From assembly GCF_943169825.2 (NCBI RefSeq), contig NZ_OW968402.1, forward strand, positions 682,001-746,000: a stretch of DNA of 64,000 nucleotides. The letters are read 5' to 3'. Positions within the stretch are counted from its first letter, which is position 1. The number at the start of each line of letters is the position of its first letter. Source of the stretch: Varibaculum prostatecancerukia (GTDB taxonomy: Bacteria > Actinomycetota > Actinomycetes > Actinomycetales > Actinomycetaceae). Below are positions 9,112 through 16,285 of the stretch, in pieces. The notes under the pieces were generated by a model that worked only from the letters and a program-made list of their open reading frames with translations, did not search any database and was not told where the DNA came from. The translations under genes were made by a program, and so were the position numbers.

Positions 9112-10212
9112 TTAATTACTGGGGTCTACTTGCGCGTCCTCACAATCGGTCGAGGGAGTATCGCCGTCGGTTGTTGGACCATCTTCGGGGGCTAGTTCCG
9201 CGGTGCTTTCACCAGGTTCAGGGGAGTTATCCGTGCTTGATTCAGCCAGCTTATCCGCATTCTTGGAGGCAAAATCCTCGCGGAGGGCGGGCAGCAGCCC
9301 AGTGCTATCCAAAGTGTCAGCCAATTGCGCAATCAACTCGCGGGCATCGGCAATGATTTCTTCGTTGTTTTCTCGTACCCCATGTAGCAGCCACTCCAGC
9401 AGCACCAGTTCAGAGTTGAGTTCGATTCGCGCGTTTAATTTGGGGTCTTCACTTAGCCGCAGCTTGCGGTAGGTATCCAGTACCCCCTTAGCGAACTCAT
9501 CGGAAGAGGAGGAAACTACCCAGGCCAGGTCGCGGGCAGGGTCACCGAATTGGGCATCGCCAAACCCGGTGATACCGGTAATCGCCTCGTCCTCTGTATA
9601 TAGGTATGGCTCTTGTAAATCTGCGTGGATAAAAGCCGGCGAAAAACGCCACAAAGAAACATCCTCGAGGCGTTCCTCCCAGCGCTGCCACAGGCGCGGC
9701 GGAATGGCGCGGGTAGGTGCACTCTCATCCAAAAGGCTTAGCCAACGGCGGCGAATCTGATCCGCGCTAAATGCGGGGCGATCAGCGGCTTGTAGAATCC
9801 GCACGGGCAGATCATGCAAAGAAGCCAAGGCACTCCCTAAAGATTCCGCGAGTTTGTCGGAGACGGTTAAATCTTCTTGGCTCAACGGTCTGCCCGGGAA
9901 GGCCACATGAACTAGGGCGTGCTTTCCTCCTACAATCCGCACCGAGTGCGCCGGCCAGGGGAGGGCAAAAGGTAAACACGCTCCGTCATGGGTGAGCGCC
10001 TGCATTATCCGGCTTTGGATTTGCAGTTCTTCGTCTCGGTGCTGGGTGCGGGGGCAGTTGACTAGCCATTTGCGTCCAGCTGCGTCTTTCACTGCGCATA
10101 CGCGCAAGTCTTCGGTTTCAAAACGCGGCGAGCAAAGCGATACAAAGTCGTTATCGGGCATCGCAGCAGCCGCCATCGCGGCTAGGGGAAGAAAATCGTC
10201 CGTGTCATTCAC
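9112..10212 (-). CDS. APH-fold phosphotransferase (macrolide/aminoglycoside phosphotransferase-like)
   Basis: A 366-residue kinase-like phosphotransferase. The core shows the nucleotide-binding half (KWLVNCPRTQ region) and the phosphotransferase loop FIHADLQEPYLY near 215, followed by ITGFGDAQFGDPARDLAWV as the DFG-equivalent metal site; FGD replaces the usual IDW/DFG. The C-terminal ~60 residues are acidic, Ser/Thr/Pro-rich and probably disordered. Related genes commonly sit next to UvrD-family helicases in actinobacteria and are labelled macrolide 2'-phosphotransferases; the true substrate is unknown and resistance should not be assumed. The GTG start follows TAACCT (10224-10219) by exactly 6 bp with no Shine-Dalgarno, suggesting a leaderless mRNA. 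Confidence 0.8.
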   Translation of the reverse strand: MNDTDDFLPLAAMAAAAMPDNDFVSLCSPRFETEDLRVCAVKDAAGRKWLVNCPRTQHRDEELQIQSRIMQALTHDGACLPFALPWPAHSVRIVGGKHALVHVAFPGRPLSQEDLTVSDKLAESLGSALASLHDLPVRILQAADRPAFSADQIRRRWLSLLDESAPTRAIPPRLWQRWEERLEDVSLWRFSPAFIHADLQEPYLYTEDEAITGITGFGDAQFGDPARDLAWVVSSSSDEFAKGVLDTYRKLRLSEDPKLNARIELNSELVLLEWLLHGVRENNEEIIADARELIAQLADTLDSTGLLPALREDFASKNADKLAESSTDNSPEPGESTAELAPEDGPTTDGDTPSTDCEDAQVDPSN

Positions 10213-10461
10213 GGTTTTAGGTTATCAAGTAGGGCGCGTTTCCGGGTTCAAGTAGTAGAAATAGTCTGGCTTCCGTGCTGTTTTCTTAAGAGATACTAGG
10301 TTGCTCACTGCCGGCGGTGGTTTATGACTAGCTATTAGCGGCTACGCGACAAAGCTGGCGCGGTTTATGTGGGTTAGGGCACTAAAAGATTTGAAGTGAT
10401 GAAAAAGTTATTAAATGACAGACATAAAACGGGTGTTTCGGGGCCTAAAACCCTTAAAATA

Positions 10462-10491
10462 CCCAATACTTACCACCTGTTAAGTATTGGG
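10462..10491. repeat. 11-bp perfect inverted repeat in intergenic region
   Basis: CCCAATACTTA (10462-10472) and TAAGTATTGGG (10481-10491) with an 8-nt spacer, inside the 483-bp AT-rich gap 10213-10695. Could be an operator or an RNA hairpin; there is no T-run. It lies about 100 bp upstream of the CRP-type site. Confidence 0.6.
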
Positions 10492-10589
10492 GTAATACTT
10501 CACCTAAAATCTTTAAAGTGCACATCTGCGCTGGTAAACACATTTTTATGAAAACTTACCTACTTTCCACCCAATAAGCTTTTACAAAA

Positions 10590-10605
10590 TGTGACGTAGA
10601 TCACG
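10590..10605. promoter_or_regulatory. CRP/GlxR-type cAMP receptor protein site
   Basis: TGTGACGTAGATCACG matches the CRP-family palindrome TGTGA-N6-TCACR, including the central TA preferred by actinobacterial GlxR/Crp. Its centre is about 62 bp upstream of the predicted start point of the downstream gene, the spacing typical of class I activation. Binding is inferred. Confidence 0.6.
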
Positions 10606-10625
10606 CATAAATTAGGCTTATTAGC

Positions 10626-10653
10626 TTGCTTTCATTTGACCGAGTGGTAACAT
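10626..10653 (+). promoter_or_regulatory. Promoter of the small secreted protein gene
   Basis: TTGCTT (10626-10631), 16-bp spacer, TAACAT (10648-10653). It is the best-placed -35/-10 pair between the CRP-type site and the gene; both boxes are imperfect, fitting an activator-dependent promoter. Confidence 0.45.
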
Positions 10654-10695
10654 TAATACCAACAAGAAAGAATTCAGGTCATGAGGGAGACTGAA

Positions 10696-11019
10696 ATGAA
10701 CAAGGGAACTTCGATCAAGAAGATGGCTGCTTGCGGGATCGCTGCCGCGGCTTTGATTCCTGCTGGCGTGCTCACCGCACAGGCTGCCGAAGGGCTGTCC
10801 AACGACGGTGTGCAGACCTCCGTTCAGATTCAGGCTCGCACGACCGAGGTTAGCGGAAACCTAGCCGCTAACGATGTAGATGCTTCGGCTTATGCGGCCA
10901 ACAATCTCTCCGCGATTGACCGCATGGGCGGCGCCGGCTCCCTTGCCGGAATCGTTATCTTGGGTGGTATCGGCGCGGCCGGTGCTATCAGCCTTACACG
11001 TTCCTTCATGATCGGGTAG
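10696..11019 (+). CDS. Small exported protein with C-terminal hydrophobic segment, unknown family
   Basis: 107 residues from the ATG at 10696, which is preceded by AGGGAG at good spacing; an in-frame ATG at 10681 lacks this and is disfavoured. The N-terminus NKGTSIKKMA plus a hydrophobic stretch ending LTAQA-A looks like a cleavable signal peptide with cleavage near residue 31. The mature part is small, Ala/Asn/Ser-rich, and ends with a glycine-rich hydrophobic segment (GSLAGIVILGGIGAAGA) and a short SLTRSFMIG tail. I do not recognise the family. It is monocistronic, with a long regulated upstream region, a CRP-type site and a strong terminator, which suggests a highly and conditionally expressed surface protein. 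Confidence 0.7.
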   Translation: MNKGTSIKKMAACGIAAAALIPAGVLTAQAAEGLSNDGVQTSVQIQARTTEVSGNLAANDVDASAYAANNLSAIDRMGGAGSLAGIVILGGIGAAGAISLTRSFMIG

Positions 11020-11042
11020 ATCCTCTTACTACCTGATAAAAA

Positions 11043-11076
11043 CCCCGGGCACCCCTCAACTGCCCGGGGTTTTTTG
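11043..11076 (+). terminator. Strong intrinsic terminator
   Basis: CCCCGGGCA (11043-11051) and TGCCCGGGG (11061-11069) form a perfect 9-bp GC-rich stem followed immediately by a T6 run. Confidence 0.92.
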
Positions 11077-11157
11077 TACCCTTTTTTGCTGCCTGGAAAA
11101 AGCAAGTCAAGACCGGGGGAAGGCGCTGATAATATAAAAGCAAAAAAAGGACTATCA

Positions 11158-11658
11158 ATGTCTTCTTCTCAGTTAGATCCATTTGCGCCGGTAGGGGTGA
11201 AGTTCCGGCCAGTTTCTTTGGAGCTTATAAAGGTGCGCCTGGCAGCAGTGGCATTTTTCTTGCTGTGCTCAGCTGCAGTGGCGATTATTTTATTTTTCTT
11301 ACTTCCGCAAAAGTGGATTGGTCTGCTGTTAATCGCGGTGGTGGTGGCAATTGCGCTGTGGCTGCTGTGGCTGATTCCGCGGCAAGTGCGCGCTATGGGG
11401 TGGGCAGTTACCGGAACTGACCTGCAGATTCGCAAGGGAATAATGTTTAAATCCCTAACCGTGGTGCCTCTGGGCAGGCTGCAATATGTAGACGTTGAAG
11501 AAGGCCCGATTGCCCGTCATTTTGGAATTGCGCAGGTAAAACTGCATACTGCTTCCGCATCGACGGACGCAGAGTTGCCGGGCATTCCCCGCGAGCAAGC
11601 CGCCCAGCTGCGCGAACAAATCGCAGATTTAGCTGAAAGTAACCTCGAGGGAATTTAA
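11158..11658 (+). CDS. PH-domain (bPH2/YdbS-like) membrane protein
   Basis: 166 residues from the ATG at 11158, which has AAAGGA upstream; the longer reading from 11074 runs through the terminator region and is rejected. Two adjacent transmembrane segments (about residues 30-70: VAFFLLCSAAVAIILFFLL and LLLIAVVVAIALWLLWLI) precede a bacterial pleckstrin-homology domain with GWAVTGTDLQIRKGIMF and VPLGRLQYVDVEEGPIARHFG. It pairs with the next, larger PH-domain gene, with the stop and next start directly abutting, the same YdbS/YdbT arrangement as in Bacillus, where the pair contributes to antimicrobial peptide resistance. Here the role is inferred only. Confidence 0.85.
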   Translation: MSSSQLDPFAPVGVKFRPVSLELIKVRLAAVAFFLLCSAAVAIILFFLLPQKWIGLLLIAVVVAIALWLLWLIPRQVRAMGWAVTGTDLQIRKGIMFKSLTVVPLGRLQYVDVEEGPIARHFGIAQVKLHTASASTDAELPGIPREQAAQLREQIADLAESNLEGI

Positions 11659-13347
11659 ATGGGCGATCAGAACCTGAACTTTGAAGTCCCAAAATCACCG
11701 CCAGTATCCGCAGATTTTTCCGCTCCTATTCTGGGGGGAGGCCAATCGCTAGCAGAAACTACCGGTGTTGGCGCTATCGATACTAGGAAGAAAAACTCCA
11801 CCTGGCGGCGAGTGCATTGGTTGACCCCACTACTGCAAGTCTGGCAGGCGCTGGTAATTATCGTGGTGGTGGCACTAACCCAATCGCTAAATAACCTGAT
11901 TATGTTGGTTCGCAACCTCCGGGAAAACTTGCCAGGGCATCCCGCACTATTATTGCTGGTGATAGTGGTGCCGCTGGCGATTTTCTTCCTGCTCGGCCTC
12001 TACCTTTATTTTGCCTGGCGAGCGACCTCCTGGAAAATAACCGCTGAGGACGTGCAATATCGGCGGGGTATTTTCTTTAAGAAACACCGCAAGATTCCCC
12101 TAGATCGGGTACAGTCCGTGGACGTGTACCGTCCCTTCTTGGCCCGGCTTTGTGGCGTGGGGGAGCTGCGAATCGAGTCGGCAGGGGGCAGTGGATCTCG
12201 GGTGCAAATCCAGTTCCTAGCCAATAAGTATTTAGATGGTGCGCGCCGGGAAGTAGTAGCCCGTATCGCCGGACGGCAGAGCGCCGAACCGCAGATACTG
12301 GGGGAGCGTTCAAAGGGCATAGCTGGAACCGAGCTGTTTGCGGAGGACGATTACCATCTAGACCGCGATGAGTATGAAGTTTATCGGGTTTCACCAGGTC
12401 GTTTGATCGCCTCCGTGCTGTTGACTTCGCAAACGGTCTGGTTGCTGATAATGGCGCTGATTGTGGCGATTGGCGCTATCGTAGTGTTCATCATGGCGGA
12501 TCTAACTGTGCAGGGGTTAGTCGCGGGAAGCCTTATCCCCACCATTATTTCCATTGGAATTATTCCCCTGATGATACTGTCTTATGCCTGGTCACGTTTT
12601 AACTCCGGTTTCAATTTCAGCGCCAATATCACTCACGATGGGATTCGGATTACTTCGGGTCTGCTCGCTCTAAAATCCCAGACCTTGCCGCCCGGACGTA
12701 TTCATGCCATCCGGTTTATCCAACCGCTACTGTGGAGACCTTTCGGCTGGTGGCAAGCAGAAGTTACCCTCGCCGGGCATGGGGTGGAAACCAGCGGTAA
12801 CCAAAAGAAACAAGCTGCCGACAATCTACTTTTGCCAGTGGGAACCTTGGAACAGGCAAAAGTTATTTTGCAGATGGCGATCCGAGATTTAGGGGCCAGT
12901 GAGGGCGCAGCAGCCGACAGGCTACTGCAGGCGGCTTTTAACGGCAAGAACTCAGGTTCGGAATCGAAAGTTATATTCACTCCTTGCAGCGAAAAAGCCA
13001 AGATTCTAGATCCCCTTGCGCGCTTTCGTCGCGCCTTTGCTGCCACCGCGACCGTGCTTATCTACCGTGACGGGTGGCTGCGGCGCAAAGTTACCTTCGC
13101 ACCCCACGAACGCGCCCAATCGGTTACTACCAGCGCCGGTCCCCTCCAGCGAAGCCTAGGACTGGCGGGTGTGCGCCTAGATTTAGTACCCGGTACCGCC
13201 CAGATGAAAGTTCCACACCTAGATGCAACGCTGGCAGCTCAACTTGCTGAACATGAACTGGCGGTCTCAAAAATACGTTCCCAAGTGGAGCCGAATGCCC
13301 AGTGGGCAGAGCGTATGCTACAAACCCTCCGCCCTACCGGACAATAA
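11659..13347 (+). CDS. Multi-PH-domain (YdbT-like) membrane protein
   Basis: 562 residues. A disordered N-terminus of about 50 residues precedes paired transmembrane helices (LVIIVVVALTQSL and LLLLVIVVPLAIFFLLGLYL), a first bPH2 domain (ITAEDVQYRRGIFFKKHRKI followed by DRVQSVDVYRPFLARL), a second helix pair near 250-310, a second PH domain (ITHDGIRITSGLLALKSQTL), and a third shorter PH-like domain near 460-540 (RDGWLRRKVTFAPHERAQSV). This is the typical YdbT layout. It starts directly after the stop of the smaller PH-domain gene, so the two are probably translated together and act as one membrane complex. No enzymatic motif is visible. Confidence 0.85.
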   Translation: MGDQNLNFEVPKSPPVSADFSAPILGGGQSLAETTGVGAIDTRKKNSTWRRVHWLTPLLQVWQALVIIVVVALTQSLNNLIMLVRNLRENLPGHPALLLLVIVVPLAIFFLLGLYLYFAWRATSWKITAEDVQYRRGIFFKKHRKIPLDRVQSVDVYRPFLARLCGVGELRIESAGGSGSRVQIQFLANKYLDGARREVVARIAGRQSAEPQILGERSKGIAGTELFAEDDYHLDRDEYEVYRVSPGRLIASVLLTSQTVWLLIMALIVAIGAIVVFIMADLTVQGLVAGSLIPTIISIGIIPLMILSYAWSRFNSGFNFSANITHDGIRITSGLLALKSQTLPPGRIHAIRFIQPLLWRPFGWWQAEVTLAGHGVETSGNQKKQAADNLLLPVGTLEQAKVILQMAIRDLGASEGAAADRLLQAAFNGKNSGSESKVIFTPCSEKAKILDPLARFRRAFAATATVLIYRDGWLRRKVTFAPHERAQSVTTSAGPLQRSLGLAGVRLDLVPGTAQMKVPHLDATLAAQLAEHELAVSKIRSQVEPNAQWAERMLQTLRPTGQ

Positions 13348-13577
13348 TTGCGACGTGCTTGCGTGCGGGGCTGGCTCGATAAAAGTACTCCAGGGAACCC
13401 CATTTTTCTCGCTTCAGCGTGAATGGAGATTGATAACAGGAGGCTAAAAAGCGTGTTTCCGACTAAAAAAGATGGTGACAACGCGTGTGCCTCTGACCTG
13501 AATCAGGCGGTGAACGCGCAAAACTTAGGCATACCCGGATTCTTCCGCGCAGTATTTCAAATGGGTAACAACATGCA

Positions 13578-13606
13578 TTGTCAGAACTTCAACACAAGGT
13601 TATGAT
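13578..13606 (+). promoter_or_regulatory. Consensus-like promoter giving a leaderless YhgE transcript
   Basis: TTGTCA (13578-13583), exact 17-bp spacer, TATGAT (13601-13606), then 6 bp to the GTG start at 13613. The predicted start point falls on the G of the start codon, so no leader is expected. The remainder of the 13348-13577 gap holds no convincing gene. Confidence 0.7.
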
Positions 13607-13612
13607 TACAGG

Positions 13613-16285
13613 GTGAAAGATAGCTGGCGGGTGCTGACTCGTGATGTAAAGCGGATTTTTTCGGTTCCGCGATCGCTGATTATCATCATCGGTATCTTGG
13701 TCACTCCAGCCCTATACACTTGGCTAAATATTTTGGCCTTTTGGAACCCCTATAACGCGACAGAAAACCTGCCCATAGCAGTAGTGAATAACGATGTGGG
13801 GACGGAATCCGCACTGACTGGTGAGCTCAATGTTGGCGACTTGGTAGTCGACAAATTATCAGATAATAAGCAGCTCGGCTGGCAGTTTACAGATCAAGCC
13901 ACAGCCAATCACAAAATCAGAACCGGGGAAGTTTATGCGACTTTTGTCATCCCCAAGACCTTTAGTAAAGACTTAGTTGATATTTTCAGTGGCAAACTCG
14001 ATCAGCCGACCATCGAATACAACGTGAATGAAAAGAAAGGCGCTATTGCGCCAAAAATTACTGATGTGGGAGCAAATGAACTCGATATTCAAATCACGTC
14101 AACTTTCCGGGGTCAGGTTGGAGAAGCCATTGCGCAGGCTTTACGCGACGGTGCCTTAGAGATTGACGCTAATGTTGTTGGTGCTCAGGGCAGCGCTTTA
14201 GATGCTTTGAGCGGTATTAACCGGGATCTGACCGATGCGCAAGGCACCTTGGATTCCGCCAGTGCATCTTTGACGGGTTCCTTACAGACTATGAAAAAAG
14301 TCCGGGCTACGCTGGCTGCAGCTGACCCGGCATTGGCTGATGTTTCCGCGGCTTTGAGCGATGCGCAAGACATTTTAAGGACGGTCGTCTCTGATGCTTC
14401 CGAATTTGCTGCAATGGCGGGGCAAGCCAGTATTAACGCCCAAAAAGCACTCAATGAATCCTCGGCGGCGGCAGATTCGGCGGTGTCAAATGCGACAAAT
14501 AAACTCACCGAAATAGACTCACAGCTGGAATCCGGCATTAAACGGGCGAATACTTCGATAGAAAAAATGCGGGATCAGATTGCGGTTTTGGAAGGATTCC
14601 CGCAAACACAAAAGCTCGCTGCGGAGTTGAAAACCCAGCTGAACGAGATGCAGGACCTGCTCAACAAGATCGGGAAAACTGGGTCAGATGCGGCAAAGGC
14701 TAGCCAGGATTTGCAGGCACTGATGAAATCCTTTGATCAGGCTCTGACCAACGCGCAACAGGCTGCCACTAATCTGCGCGAACAGTCTACTCGAACCGCA
14801 TCTCAGTTAAATGCCCAGGTAACGCAGCTTTCGGCGCAGCTGGGAGCCATCAAATCTGCGGTGAGTACCGCGCGGATTTCCCTTAAGGAAATTTCGGCGC
14901 TGACCCACGGAATCGATGATCAGATTGTAGACACACAAAATGTGCTTGATCAGGTGCAGAGCAATCTCAACGCGCTGTCCAATATAACCAGCGGAGCTCA
15001 AACCGATGTGGCAACTCTCGCTACCGCGCTCCGGACGGGGAGCTTGAAAACAATCATTGGGTTGGATCCGACCAATATCGGACGTTACCTGACCTCACCA
15101 GTAAAGTTCGACCAACAGACGCTTTTTCCCATCAACTCTTATGGTTCGGGAATGGCTGCCATGTTCATCAATCTCTCCCTGTGGATTGGTGCGCTTATCC
15201 TGGTCATTATTTTCCGAGTAGAAGTCGATAAAGAAGGCTTTGACTGGTTGAGTTTGCGCTCGGCTTATCTGGGGCGATTCATGCTCTCCGGGGTGCTTTC
15301 TATAGGGCAGGGGTTGATAGTCAGCGTGGGCAGTTTGCTGCTGGGAGTGCAGGCGGCAAATGTTCCCGCTTTCATCGCTACTTCCATGCTGATCGGACCG
15401 TGTTATTTGGCAATTATCTATGCCTTGGCAGCCGCATTCAGTCACGTGGGGCGCGCCCTGGCAATATTGCTGGTGGTGTTGCAGATTCCCGGTGCCTCGG
15501 GTATCTATCCGATTGAACTCATGCCCAGATTTTTCCGCCAGCTTTCCCCGGTGCTCCCGTTTTCTTACGGCATCGACGCGATCCGAGAAACTATCGGTGG
15601 GTTCTATCACGGGCGTTTCTGGCATGTTATGACGGTTTTATTGCTTATGAGCGTCGCTGTGTTCCTTCTGGGGTTTGTGGGGAGACGTCGTTTCGGTTAC
15701 TTCACCCAGCTGTTCTATGATGATTTGGCTCGCACTGAACTGGTCGTGAATGAAGACGTTCAGCTGCAAAGTCGCGGTTACCGCTTGAGCAACATCATTG
15801 CGCTGCTGGCGAACCGGAAAGAATTTTCCACCCGTATCCGGCAACGTCAAGAAGAATTCAATGCCCGCTATCACGCTTTGATTAATGGAGTGAGCAGCGT
15901 GGGGATTTTGGGACTGGTTGTACTCGGGATGATTTCCTGGCTCACCTCCGCCAGTAAGCCACTGCTCCTGGGGATACTAGCGATTTGGGGAGTGGCCATC
16001 ATGGGGACTCTGGTTGGCGTAGTGGTACTAAAGAGTTCCATCGAACGAGCCGAGAGCTTATCATATCTGACGGAAGATGAACTTTTCGAGAGCCTAGCTC
16101 GCCAGCGAGAAACGAATGTTGCTAAAACCGAAAATCGATCGGAGAGCCAAAGCAGCGGAGATTACCGCAGCCGCAGTAAACGTCACCTCATTAGCGCGTC
16201 TGTGCGGGCAGACGCTGTGGATGAAAGTACTGAGAAGCCGGCTGGCGAAACCGATGCCTCCGCAACTAGCGAGGAGCCCCGATGA
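13613..16285 (+). CDS. YhgE/Pip-family ABC-2-type membrane protein (1 of 3)
   Basis: 890 residues, GTG start directly at the predicted transcription start. One N-terminal transmembrane helix (SLIIIIGILVTPALYTWLNI) is followed by the family signature region (AFWNPYNATENLPIAVVNND), a ~450-residue extracellular stretch of Ala/Gln/Ser-rich helical repeats, and a C-terminal membrane block of about five helices from residue 510 resembling ABC-2 permeases. Two more hydrophobic segments near 760-810 and a hydrophilic charged tail follow, an extension beyond the usual YhgE core. Relatives include the Lactococcus phage infection protein Pip and type VII secretion EsaA, but no type VII genes are nearby. 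Its last bases overlap the next YhgE gene (ATGA), so the two probably form a complex. Confidence 0.9.
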   Translation: MKDSWRVLTRDVKRIFSVPRSLIIIIGILVTPALYTWLNILAFWNPYNATENLPIAVVNNDVGTESALTGELNVGDLVVDKLSDNKQLGWQFTDQATANHKIRTGEVYATFVIPKTFSKDLVDIFSGKLDQPTIEYNVNEKKGAIAPKITDVGANELDIQITSTFRGQVGEAIAQALRDGALEIDANVVGAQGSALDALSGINRDLTDAQGTLDSASASLTGSLQTMKKVRATLAAADPALADVSAALSDAQDILRTVVSDASEFAAMAGQASINAQKALNESSAAADSAVSNATNKLTEIDSQLESGIKRANTSIEKMRDQIAVLEGFPQTQKLAAELKTQLNEMQDLLNKIGKTGSDAAKASQDLQALMKSFDQALTNAQQAATNLREQSTRTASQLNAQVTQLSAQLGAIKSAVSTARISLKEISALTHGIDDQIVDTQNVLDQVQSNLNALSNITSGAQTDVATLATALRTGSLKTIIGLDPTNIGRYLTSPVKFDQQTLFPINSYGSGMAAMFINLSLWIGALILVIIFRVEVDKEGFDWLSLRSAYLGRFMLSGVLSIGQGLIVSVGSLLLGVQAANVPAFIATSMLIGPCYLAIIYALAAAFSHVGRALAILLVVLQIPGASGIYPIELMPRFFRQLSPVLPFSYGIDAIRETIGGFYHGRFWHVMTVLLLMSVAVFLLGFVGRRRFGYFTQLFYDDLARTELVVNEDVQLQSRGYRLSNIIALLANRKEFSTRIRQRQEEFNARYHALINGVSSVGILGLVVLGMISWLTSASKPLLLGILAIWGVAIMGTLVGVVVLKSSIERAESLSYLTEDELFESLARQRETNVAKTENRSESQSSGDYRSRSKRHLISASVRADAVDESTEKPAGETDASATSEEPR

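Noticed and set aside
9112-10212. Phosphotransferase as an acquired antibiotic resistance gene
   Set aside because: It is in conserved actinobacterial synteny beside adnAB with no mobile element or atypical composition, so a housekeeping paralogue is more likely.
11074-11157. Upstream extension of the small PH-domain gene
   Set aside because: It begins directly after the terminator T-run and lacks a Shine-Dalgarno; the ATG at 11158 has one.
13423-13605. Open frame of 60 residues upstream of the first YhgE gene
   Set aside because: No Shine-Dalgarno, unusual composition, and it overlaps the promoter predicted for the YhgE gene.
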